Source of the DNA: an uncultured bacterium
GTDB taxonomy: Bacteria; Planctomycetota; UBA8108
Assembly: GCA_913050545.1 (NCBI GenBank)
Contig: CAJWZY010000112.1
Location: 1-7,044 of the forward strand
Length of the DNA stretch: 7,044 nucleotides
Direction: 5' to 3'
This document shows, piece by piece, positions 1-5,750 of this stretch. Position 1 is the stretch's first letter; each line of letters starts with the position of its first letter. Made by a program: the position numbers and the translations under genes. The notes beneath the pieces are model-generated. The model was not told the origin of the DNA and ran no database searches. It saw only the letters and a program-made list of their open reading frames with translations.

Positions 1-671
1 CCTACCTGAAAAACTGGCAGGCCTCGGCAAAAAAACCTCTGCGGCTGGCCTTGCCCGAGGTCATTGAAAGCTCGCAGAAGAACAAGGCCTTCAACGAGGA
101 TGGCAACACCCTTGTCCGTCGGCTGAAGGGGGATGTTCTTTATATTGACCCGCCCTATAACCAGCGCCAGTACGCAGCGAACTACCATGTGCCGGACATC
201 CTGGCCGGGTATCATCTCTGTGACGATCTCGGGGAGCTGGAGGCATCTCTTTACGGAAAGACCGGCCTGCGTCCCTACGGGCATCTCAAGTCGGCCTATT
301 GCGTACGCACCCGGCGACGCAGGCAGAGCCCTGCCGTCGGCACCGCCGGCGCCACGGATGTATTCTCGGCCCTGCTTGACCTGGTGATGTCGACGAAGGC
401 CCGCAGCCTCGTGGTCAGCTACAATGAGGAGGGGCTGCTGACCCGGGATGAGATCGGGGTCATCCTCGCGAGGTTCAGCGGGACGCGCTCCTATGATTTC
501 GATACCAACTTCCGTGAGATCAACTACAAGCGCTTTCGCAGTGACCGCGATCGCGAGGAAAACGGTGCCGCTGCGGGAAGAAACTACAAGGTTGTCGAGG
601 GCAGGGAAAAAGACGAAATCGGGGAATGGCTCTTCTTTGCCGGCAAGGAGACAGCGAGGGTTTCTTCATGA
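1..671 (+). CDS. D12-class N6-adenine DNA methyltransferase, 5'-truncated by window edge
   Basis: The reading frame is already open at the first complete codon (position 3) and runs to TGA at 669-671, so the N-terminus with the SAM-binding FxGxG motif lies outside the window. The catalytic motif DPPY is at 147-158, within IDPPYNQRQYAANYH. This is the motif IV of the D12 (Dam-like) amino-methyltransferases, which transfer methyl from S-adenosylmethionine to adenine N6. Further on, VVSYNEEGLL and a late NYKRFRSD block resemble the C-terminal half of this family, and the protein ends in EWLFFAGK. About 170 residues follow DPPY, longer than in E. coli Dam. No restriction endonuclease is visible, but upstream sequence is missing, so I cannot tell an orphan enzyme from a restriction-modification partner. 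The stop overlaps the nadK start (ATGA), implying coupled translation. The family call is firm; the target site is unknown. Confidence 0.85.
   Translation, partial: YLKNWQASAKKPLRLALPEVIESSQKNKAFNEDGNTLVRRLKGDVLYIDPPYNQRQYAANYHVPDILAGYHLCDDLGELEASLYGKTGLRPYGHLKSAYCVRTRRRRQSPAVGTAGATDVFSALLDLVMSTKARSLVVSYNEEGLLTRDEIGVILARFSGTRSYDFDTNFREINYKRFRSDRDREENGAAAGRNYKVVEGREKDEIGEWLFFAGKETARVSS
656..660 (+). promoter_or_regulatory. Ribosome binding site deciding the nadK start
   Basis: GAGGG lies seven bases upstream of ATG 668, inside the end of the methyltransferase gene. It favours ATG 668 over the in-frame ATG at 626, which would add 14 residues unlike any NAD kinase N-terminus and increase the gene overlap. 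Confidence 0.6.
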
Positions 672-1492
672 CGGCCGGAAAATTTTCGAGAGTCTGCTGT
701 CTTGCCAATACGGCTGCGCCCGACTGCGCTGCGAGCCTGCAGAGGCTCGAGGAGCAATTCACCAGGGCCGGCTGTGAGCTCGTCGCCGAGCCCGGTACGG
801 TGGAAGACGGCGCCCAGCTCCTGGTTGTTCTCGGTGGAGACGGTTTCCTGATGGAATGCCTCCATCGGTATGATTTCCCTCCCCAGCCTATCTTCGGAGT
901 CAATTTCGGAACCGTGGGTTTTCACATGAATCCGCAGGCCTGCCTCGATGATGCGGTCGAGCTCCTTTCTCAAGGGGATTACGTGGCGGATGAGTACCCG
1001 GCGTTGAAGGTCAGGGTCCTCTGCGAGGATGGCAGCGAACAGGAGCTGCTTGCCTTCAACGATGTGCTCCTGGAGAGACAGACGCGCCAGAGTGTTCGAC
1101 TCAGGGTCTACCTCGATGGGGTCCTCTTCAACAAGTTCGCCGGTGATGGTTTTGTCGTGGGCACCGCCGCCGGGTCCACGGCCTACAACCTCGCGGCTGG
1201 AGGACCTGCCGTTCACCCTGATCTTCCGGCAATGGTGGTTACCCCGCTCTATCCCCACCAGGCAGTGCCCTTCAACTCCGTCAGGTTCTCTCTCGCGGTC
1301 CCTCTCGACCGCTCTCTTCTCTTCAAGGCAGAGGACCTGCCCAAGCGCGCCATGCGCCTGGTGGCCGACGGGAGGCCTCTCGATGGGGCTGCGGAGGTGG
1401 AGGTCCTGGATTCAAGCCGGCGCATCACCTTGCTTCGACTCGAGAACAACGGATTCGCCGAGGTCCTTTCACGAAAGATTATTGGCGGGTAA
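668..1492 (+). CDS. nadK: NAD kinase (ATP/polyphosphate-dependent)
   Basis: This cytosolic enzyme phosphorylates the 2'-OH of the NAD adenosine ribose to make NADP, the only de novo route to NADP. It is 274 residues, slightly short for the bacterial family (about 285-300). Motifs in order: the diphosphate-binding GGDG at residues 56-59; NFGTVGF at 79-85 (usual form NxGxxGFL); AFND at 129-132, where NE is usual; the long signature DGFVVGTAAGSTAYNLAAGG starting at residue 160; and TPLYPH at 192-197. The signature core is GTAAGSTAY rather than the common STPTGSTAY, and NE has become ND, both conservative changes within a divergent but intact-looking enzyme. Start ATG 668 overlaps the methyltransferase stop as ATGA and is preceded by GAGGG. 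The sigma-54 regulator follows downstream and may be cotranscribed. Confidence 0.93.
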   Translation: MTAGKFSRVCCLANTAAPDCAASLQRLEEQFTRAGCELVAEPGTVEDGAQLLVVLGGDGFLMECLHRYDFPPQPIFGVNFGTVGFHMNPQACLDDAVELLSQGDYVADEYPALKVRVLCEDGSEQELLAFNDVLLERQTRQSVRLRVYLDGVLFNKFAGDGFVVGTAAGSTAYNLAAGGPAVHPDLPAMVVTPLYPHQAVPFNSVRFSLAVPLDRSLLFKAEDLPKRAMRLVADGRPLDGAAEVEVLDSSRRITLLRLENNGFAEVLSRKIIGG

Positions 1493-1510
1493 GGCGCTCC
1501 TGTGTTTGTG

Positions 1511-1557
1511 GGGGCGGGAGGGAAGGCTCCGGCCGGAAGATTGCCCACTGCCGCCCC
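1511..1557 (+). repeat. Inverted repeat in the nadK-regulator gap
   Basis: GGGGCGG (1511-1517) and CCGCCCC (1551-1557) form a perfect 7-bp inverted repeat. Its loop holds a 10-bp palindrome, TCCGGCCGGA, at 1528-1537. There is no T-tract, so this is not a classical intrinsic terminator. In RNA it could form a stem-loop just upstream of the regulator's ribosome binding site. Such GC-rich pairs are fairly easy to find by chance, so its function is uncertain. Confidence 0.3.
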
Positions 1558-1566
1558 GGGGGTGGT

Positions 1567-1570
1567 AGGA
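1567..1570 (+). promoter_or_regulatory. Ribosome binding site deciding the regulator start
   Basis: AGGA lies eight bases before ATG 1579. The earlier in-frame ATG at 1570 overlaps this AGGA and would have only a G-run (GGGGGTGG) four bases upstream. The later start is therefore preferred. The difference is three residues. Confidence 0.5.
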
Positions 1571-1578
1571 TGAATTAC

Positions 1579-3207
1579 ATGGCCAGGGAAGATGGAAAAA
1601 CCGATGAGCGGTTCCTGGAGGTTCTCTCAGGACTCAGTGGCGGAGCCTCGAGTCGCAATGTCTTCGCGGAGCTCCTCGACTCGGTGATCGCTGCAACCGA
1701 GGCCGAGCGGGCCTTCCTGTTCCTGCTTGTGAGCCCAGGGGGGTTTGATGTTCCGGCTGCTCGCACCAGGGACCGGGAAGATATCGACCATCCGCTCAGC
1801 AGGATGAGCCATTTTGCCATCAGCAGGATGCTGGGTGCCGGCGGTCCATGGGCTGTCGATGATGCCCGGACCGACAGGCGCTTCCGAACCGAGGATTCCA
1901 GGGAGGGGTTGAAATCACCCCTGTCGATCAGGATCTGCCCGCTGTTTTCCGGGGAGCAGGTTATCGGCGGGATCTATATTGACCACAGGTTCATTACCCT
2001 TGATGAGCCCGAAGCGGACAGCGATCCCCTGGTGGACTGGGCGGCGCTCGGCAGTGTGGCGGTTGCCTTTTACTCTCAAGCCGATGATCTGCGCAGTCTT
2101 CAGAACCAGAGGGCGCATCCTCCTGCAGCAGTGGCTGCAGAAACTTCCCCGGCTGCGTCGGCGGAAGCTTCTGCGGTTGCCCCCAGGAGGATCTTCGCAG
2201 AGGCCCTGGATGATTTTTACGGGCTGAACTCAGCCAATCCCGACATGCTGGATCTCTTTGATACAGTTCGCAATGTCAGCGATTCGTCGATTCCTGTCAT
2301 GATCTGGGGAGAGTCCGGTACCGGGAAAACTCTCCTGGCTCATGCCATCCACCTGGCTTCAGTGCGGGCTGAAGAGCCCTTCATTACGCTCGGCTGCGGT
2401 ACGATTCCCGACACTCTTATTGAGAGTGAGCTGATGGGGCATGAGAAGGGGGCCTTTACCGGTGCGGATTCAGAGCGAGTGGGGCTGCTCGCCCAGGCCG
2501 ATGGGGGCACCTTCTTCATCGACAATGTCGAGGACATGAGCCTGGATATGCAGACCAGGCTGCTGCGGGTCCTTGAGGATGGAAGGGTGAGGCCGCTGGG
2601 CGGGAAGAAAACCCTGGTGGTAGACATCAGGCTGATAGCCGCCTCGAGTGTCGAGCTCGAGCGCAGGGTCAGCACCGGAGAGTTCCGGCAGGATCTCTAT
2701 TACAGGATGAAGGGGCTTTCGCTGGAGCTGCCGCCTCTTCGAGAGCGCTGGGAGGATATTCCTGCACTGGCGGGGATCCTGTTCAGTCGCTACTCAGGGG
2801 AGGCCCGGGCTCCGGTATTTACCAAGGGCGTTACAGAGCAGCTGGCCAGGCATCACTGGCCCGGCAATGTGCGCGAGCTGGAGAATGAGATGCGGCGCCT
2901 GGCTACCCTGGGAGACGGGAATATCTCTCTTGATGATCTTTCACCTGCCCTGGCAGGCCGTGGTCGCCAGGTGCTTGCAGAGAGTGATTCCCGCAACTCC
3001 CTGGAGAAAATTATCAACGAGGTTGAGCGTGAAGCCATCGAGTCGGCCCTGAAACGATTTGGTGGCAACAAATCGCGCGCTGCGCATTGGCTGAGCATCA
3101 CGCGCAAGGCCTTGTACCGTCGCCTGCGCAAATACGGAATCCACGCGGCAGGCTCGGCTAACGGGGGGGCATCCGTGGACGATTCGTCTGCGGACACCGG
3201 GGCCTGA
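1579..3207 (+). CDS. GAF-domain sigma-54-dependent transcriptional activator, Fis-type DNA binding, atypical Walker motifs
   Basis: A 542-residue bacterial enhancer-binding protein. Residues about 25-170 look like a GAF sensor domain, followed by an Ala/Pro-rich linker (about 178-203). The sigma-54 AAA+ domain spans about 215-450, with Walker A GESGTGKT at 244-251, the sigma-54-contacting loop GAFTGA at 291-296, arginine-finger candidates R370 and R376, LPPLRER at 384-390 and sensor II WPGNVRELEN at 427-436. The C-terminus (about 475-521) is a Fis-type helix-turn-helix with GGNKSRAAHWLSITRKALYRRL. Such proteins hydrolyse ATP to open sigma-54 promoters. Oddities: Walker B reads FIDNVEDM (D315-N316) where FLDE is usual, and Walker A ends GKT rather than GKE. 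There is no receiver domain, so control is probably by a GAF ligand or a partner. I saw no -24/-12 promoter in the window, so its targets are unknown. ATG 1570 is the alternative start. Confidence 0.9.
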   Translation: MAREDGKTDERFLEVLSGLSGGASSRNVFAELLDSVIAATEAERAFLFLLVSPGGFDVPAARTRDREDIDHPLSRMSHFAISRMLGAGGPWAVDDARTDRRFRTEDSREGLKSPLSIRICPLFSGEQVIGGIYIDHRFITLDEPEADSDPLVDWAALGSVAVAFYSQADDLRSLQNQRAHPPAAVAAETSPAASAEASAVAPRRIFAEALDDFYGLNSANPDMLDLFDTVRNVSDSSIPVMIWGESGTGKTLLAHAIHLASVRAEEPFITLGCGTIPDTLIESELMGHEKGAFTGADSERVGLLAQADGGTFFIDNVEDMSLDMQTRLLRVLEDGRVRPLGGKKTLVVDIRLIAASSVELERRVSTGEFRQDLYYRMKGLSLELPPLRERWEDIPALAGILFSRYSGEARAPVFTKGVTEQLARHHWPGNVRELENEMRRLATLGDGNISLDDLSPALAGRGRQVLAESDSRNSLEKIINEVEREAIESALKRFGGNKSRAAHWLSITRKALYRRLRKYGIHAAGSANGGASVDDSSADTGA

Positions 3208-3234
3208 CAGGATTATTCACCCAGGGGTGGGGGT

Positions 3235-3250
3235 GGAGCCGCCAGGCTCC
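3235..3250 (+). terminator. Possible weak terminator hairpin after the regulator
   Basis: GGAGCC-GCCA-GGCTCC is a perfect 6-bp stem with a 4-base loop, 28 bases after the regulator stop. A smaller CACC/GGTG stem (3218-3229) precedes it. There is no T-tract, so it would be at best an imperfect terminator or an mRNA 3' end stabiliser. Confidence 0.3.
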
Positions 3251-3323
3251 CTCCTGCGGCGTCCTGTCCTGTATCAGCCGGCTGGTCAAGGGCGGCGCTT
3301 GTGCGGCGCGACACGATCCGGGA

Positions 3324-3349
3324 TCTCCTTGGAAGGAAGTAAAAGGAGA
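3324..3349 (+). repeat. 7-bp stem-loop in the intergenic gap
   Basis: TCTCCTT (3324-3330) and AAGGAGA (3343-3349) are perfectly complementary and enclose the 12-base loop GGAAGGAAGTAA. The right arm looks like a Shine-Dalgarno sequence, which the left arm would mask. The only frame it could serve (TTG 3352 or ATG 3364 to 3588) does not look like a protein. Confidence 0.4.
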
Positions 3350-3458
3350 AGTTGTCGAAGCCGATGATGAAAACCCTGCTTTGTCCGGTGGGGAGGGGGT
3401 CCTGTTGCATATCTTGTTTCACCTCGGCTGCTGCTGAGTTGGCTGGGGGAAAGGGAGG

Positions 3459-3602
3459 GAGGAGCGAGGCGGCGCGGGGAGAACGGAAGGGTTGTTACTT
3501 GGTCGGGTCATTTCGGGTCGCGTTGGTAGATCGCGCAGGAGGCCGGGCTGAGTTGGGGAGAGCCTGGCTGTTTGAAATGGGGGCGTAGCCGCCTCGCTCC
3601 TC
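3459..3602. repeat. Perfect 15-bp inverted repeats bounding a 144-bp unit (structured RNA or MITE-like candidate)
   Basis: GAGGAGCGAGGCGGC at 3459-3473 is exactly complementary to GCCGCCTCGCTCCTC at 3588-3602. In RNA the pairing could continue outward through G-U pairs (3457-3458 with 3603-3604; 3453-3455 with 3606-3608) to the TTGTTTTATT run. Inside, GGCCGGGCT (3541-3549) can pair with AGCCTGGCT (3561-3569) with two G-U pairs, and CGCG (3519-3522) with CGCG (3532-3535). A direct repeat CGGGTC is at 3504 and 3514. No target-site duplication or transposase is visible. The geometry fits either a non-coding RNA closed by a long stem or a small inverted-repeat element. The inverted repeat itself is certain; its function is not. 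Confidence 0.55.
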
Positions 3603-3620
3603 TTGTTTTATTGGTTCGCT

Positions 3621-3640
3621 TTCAATAGATGTCTATTCAA
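3621..3640. repeat. AT-rich dyad, operator-like
   Basis: TTCAATAGATGTCTATTCAA is a near-perfect palindrome: AATAGA-TG-TCTATT plus flanking TT/AA, with one C-C mismatch on each arm. It stands out in GC-rich surroundings. The short 2-base centre favours a dimeric protein site over an RNA hairpin. It lies far from any gene start in the window. Confidence 0.4.
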
Positions 3641-3665
3641 GTCCCGTGCCGACTGGGGAGAGTTT

Positions 3666-3690
3666 CCACAACTGCTTTAACAGCAAGTGG
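3666..3690. repeat. Imperfect hairpin downstream of the cytochrome gene
   Basis: CCAC-AAC-TGCT-TTAAC-AGCA-A-GTGG forms two 4-bp stems separated by an internal loop. It lies about 85 bases beyond the cytochrome stop on the minus strand. No T-tract follows on either strand, so it is not called a terminator. Confidence 0.3.
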
Positions 3691-3774
3691 TAACGGTATA
3701 TGTGCACGGTTCCGAAACCCGGACAGCATGTGCGTGTAGCGGTACGGACGCCCAGATCCTGTACGGTTTCAGGC

Positions 3775-4221
3775 TCAGCGGCGTCGCTTGCGAAACTTTG
3801 CCGAATGGCAACGCTTGCAGTTGTTCTTGGGATGAAAGACAGCCTTCCCCTTGACCTGGCTTCGGCCGTTGTGACAGGCGCCACAGGCCTTGCCGGCCAT
3901 GATGTCTTTCATGGTGAACTTGTTGTTGCCGAGCTTGCGCTCTTTTTTGAAAACCTTGTCGTTATGGCAATCATTGCAGGTCGAGCCGGCATCGATATGC
4001 AGCTGGTGGGAGAAGAGCGAGTGCTGGAGGTTCTGCTTGTTCTTCTTGACCTCGAAGATGATGTCCCCGCCGTGTTTTTTTTCCTGGGCGGCGGCGGATT
4101 TCACCACGATTGCGTTGGCGAAGCCCGGCTCACTATCGTCGGTGCTGAGCATCGTATTGACAAAGAGAACGGCAACAGCGACCAGCGTTACTGTCGGGGC
4201 CAGGTATCTGATGATTTTCAT
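3775..4221 (-). CDS. Periplasmic triheme cytochrome c, c7-type
   Basis: A 148-residue electron-transfer protein. An N-terminal hydrophobic signal segment (residues about 5-25) is followed by a possible Ala-rich cleavage region near residue 45. Three CxxCH heme c sites are CNDCH 82-86, CGACH 113-117 and CKRCH 135-139. The FSHQLH block (H72, H75) supplies two distal His ligands as in c7 cytochromes such as PpcA. Where PpcA-type proteins carry the third distal His, this protein has FTMKDIMAGKACGACHNG, the pattern of the Geobacter GSU1996 'nanowire' domains, where one heme per domain is His/Met-ligated. M104 or M108 is thus the likely ligand. The mature part is Lys-rich and ends in RKRRR. Start ATG 4221 has AGGAG five bases upstream (4227-4231); a longer start at 4290 would add an unlikely leader. 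It is last in the minus-strand set after murD. Partner reductase and biogenesis genes are not in the window. Confidence 0.9.
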   Translation of the reverse strand: MKIIRYLAPTVTLVAVAVLFVNTMLSTDDSEPGFANAIVVKSAAAQEKKHGGDIIFEVKKNKQNLQHSLFSHQLHIDAGSTCNDCHNDKVFKKERKLGNNKFTMKDIMAGKACGACHNGRSQVKGKAVFHPKNNCKRCHSAKFRKRRR

Positions 4222-4226
4222 GGGGT

Positions 4227-4231
4227 CTCCT
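4227..4231 (-). promoter_or_regulatory. Ribosome binding site of the cytochrome gene
   Basis: On the minus strand, AGGAG (within GCAGGAGA) lies five bases before ATG 4221. It is the best Shine-Dalgarno in the window and fixes the start. The 82-bp gap from murD contains AT-rich sequence (TTAATATAGA) that could hold a promoter, but no convincing -35 was found. Confidence 0.65.
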
Positions 4232-4303
4232 GCTTTTTTCTTCTCGCCGGGAGGTTCTATATTAACTGCTGCAACCGACGGATTCAGCACTTGAGAGGTT
4301 TAA

Positions 4304-5713
4304 TTAATTGAATCTTCTGCTGATGAGTTCGCAGAATGTTTTTCCTCGCTCCTCAAAGTTACGGAACTGGTCATAGCTGGGGCAGGCCGGAGAGAGGAGA
4401 ACACGGTCGCCGGGCTTTGCCAGCCGGATTGCTTCCTCTAGAGCGGCCGCGAGGTCAGGGGCATGGGTGAGGGCGGGGCCGTTCTCCTTCAGCTCCAGCA
4501 AGGCGGTCTCTATTTCAGTGGCCGTCTCTCCGGTCAGGATCATGTGCCTGGCTTTGTCGGCGGCAACCTCTGCCAGGCGGCTGAAGCCGCAGCCCTTGCT
4601 GCTGCCTCCGCAGATGAGGATCACGTCCGGCCCCAGGCTCTCGAGGGCGACGATGGTTGATTCCTGGGTGGTGGCGATTGAATCGTTGAAATACTCCACT
4701 CCCTCGTGGGTTCCCAGTGACTGCAGCCGGTGTTCGACCCCGGTGAAGGAGCGAACCGCCGCGAGGAGCTCAACCGGGTTGATTCCCATCCCGATCGCCG
4801 CTGCCGCAGCGGTGGCGGCATTGAGGAGGTTGAAATCCCCGCGGATCTGAAGATCCTCCCGGCAAAAGAGCAGCTTCTGCTCTCCATCGACGAGGCCGCT
4901 CACCCTGCCGGATTCGTGATCAACCGCGATTCCCAGCTCGTCTTCAATATTACTGGTTATGGATGCAATTTTCCTCGGGGTTTCCCTGGCCCAGTCGGCG
5001 AGGGTTGGATCGAAGAGATTGAGGACCGCAAGGCCTGCAGCTGGCGCCGGGGCGAGGATCTCGCGCTTGGCAGCGAGGTAATTTTCGTAGGTCTTGTGCC
5101 AGTCGAGGTGGTTTTCAGACAGGTTGGTGATGAGGGAAATCTCCGGGCGCCTTTCGAGGCAGGCGAGATCGGCAAGCTGAAAGCTCGAGAGCTCGAGGAC
5201 AACCCATTCATCCTCCCGGATGCTCTCTACTTCCGGAAGCAGGGAGTGGCCGATATTGCCGCCGAGGAGCAGCTGTGGCCAGCGCTGGCGAGCCATGGCC
5301 GCCACCAGGCTGGCAGTCGTCGTCTTGCCGTTTGAACCGGTGATGGCACAGATCTTTCCCCGGCAGTATTTGAAGAACAGGTTCATCTCGGTTTCAAGGG
5401 GAACCCCGGCGTCGAGGCACATCCGTACCAGGGGGATGTCCCGTGGCACCGCGGGATTGAGCACGATGAGGTCGGCTTCAAGGAGATCTTCTTCTCTGTG
5501 CTCGCCCAGGACCCAGCGGATGTCGAGCCCGTCGAGGGCGGCGACCTGTTCCTCCAGCTCTGCAGCTGTCTTGAGGTCGGTGACGGTCAGTCGTGCCCCG
5601 AGTGAGTGCAGGAACCGGGTAACACCCGCTCCTCCCCCGAAGGCCCCCAGGCCGACGACGGTGACCTTCTTGTCCCTGTACCACTGCAGGGGGTGGATGG
5701 TCTCTGAGAACAT
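4304..5713 (-). CDS. murD: UDP-N-acetylmuramoyl-L-alanine:glutamate ligase (MurD)
   Basis: A cytosolic ATP-dependent ligase adding glutamate (normally D-Glu) to UDP-MurNAc-L-Ala in peptidoglycan precursor synthesis. Its 469 residues are near the family's usual length. The N-terminal nucleotide-binding fold has GLGAFGGGAG (21-30), a glycine-rich form I associate with planctomycete-like MurD. The central ATPase domain has GSNGKTTT (126-133), ELSSFQL (174-180), NLSENHLDWH (197-206) and AAKREI with K216, matching the carbamylated Lys198 of E. coli. The C-terminal domain has HRLQ (328-331), NDSIATT (343-349), GGSSKG with K373, and SPACPSYDQFRNFEERG (441-457). The usual NDSKATN reads NDSIATT, so E. 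coli K319 is replaced by I346. The gene stands outside a mur/fts (dcw) cluster. It starts 37 bp after the PEGA gene without a good Shine-Dalgarno, so coupling is likely. A MurD2-type L-Glu ligase cannot be excluded from sequence alone. Confidence 0.92.
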   Translation of the reverse strand: MFSETIHPLQWYRDKKVTVVGLGAFGGGAGVTRFLHSLGARLTVTDLKTAAELEEQVAALDGLDIRWVLGEHREEDLLEADLIVLNPAVPRDIPLVRMCLDAGVPLETEMNLFFKYCRGKICAITGSNGKTTTASLVAAMARQRWPQLLLGGNIGHSLLPEVESIREDEWVVLELSSFQLADLACLERRPEISLITNLSENHLDWHKTYENYLAAKREILAPAPAAGLAVLNLFDPTLADWARETPRKIASITSNIEDELGIAVDHESGRVSGLVDGEQKLLFCREDLQIRGDFNLLNAATAAAAAIGMGINPVELLAAVRSFTGVEHRLQSLGTHEGVEYFNDSIATTQESTIVALESLGPDVILICGGSSKGCGFSRLAEVAADKARHMILTGETATEIETALLELKENGPALTHAPDLAAALEEAIRLAKPGDRVLLSPACPSYDQFRNFEERGKTFCELISRRFN

Positions 5714-5750
5714 CGAATACGCGGGGAGGGTGCCGGATTCCCCTTCTCTT

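Larger units (their letters stand above)
3208..3774. other. 567-bp gap between convergent genes, no convincing gene
   Basis: This is by far the longest gap in the window; the others are 131 bp or less. Open frames of 69 and 78 codons exist here but have no recognisable domains, and one is Gly/Arg/Ala-rich as random GC-rich frames are. Purine-rich G tracts occur at 3386-3400 and 3445-3462. Structures listed separately are the hairpins at 3235-3250 and 3324-3349, the long inverted repeat 3459-3602, and dyads at 3621-3640 and 3666-3690. The repeated word ACGGT or GGTACGG appears four times between 3693 and 3767. No intrinsic terminator with a clear T-tract was found for either flanking gene. Confidence 0.7.

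Noticed and set aside
584..1258. 224-codon open frame on the minus strand across nadK
   Set aside because: It is a shadow of nadK and the end of the methyltransferase, both strongly supported by motifs.
3311..3349. GGAAGGAAG suggestive of a 4.5S (SRP) RNA tip
   Set aside because: The flanking CAGGTC and AGCAGCC pairing required for helix 8 is absent. The bases instead sit in a simple 7-bp hairpin loop.
3213..3422. 69-codon minus-strand frame in the gap
   Set aside because: It has a GTG start with no Shine-Dalgarno, no recognisable domain and a Pro/Ala-rich low-complexity end, and it overlaps hairpins.
3386..3462. G-rich runs as a G-quadruplex
   Set aside because: No stretch has four runs of three or more G with short loops; the best (3445-3462) has three such runs plus a GG.
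3352..3588. 78-codon plus-strand frame preceded by AAGGAG
   Set aside because: It would need a TTG start only three bases from the site, or a distant ATG. The product is a Gly/Arg/Ala-rich string without domains, and it runs through the inverted repeat.
3630..3650. TTCAAGTCCCGTGCC resembling a tRNA T-arm and acceptor end
   Set aside because: The five bases before TTCAAGT (GTCTA or nearby) do not pair with CCCGT. No anticodon arm or CCA was found, so it is not a tRNA and not a safe attachment-site remnant.
3807..3980. TGGCAacgcTTGC and TGGCAatcaTTGC as sigma-54 -24/-12 sites
   Set aside because: GG and GC are separated by 8 bases instead of 10, and both fall in CxxCH-coding DNA of the cytochrome.
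4730..5335. 201-codon plus-strand frame inside murD
   Set aside because: It is a shadow of murD, whose ligase motifs lie on the opposite strand.
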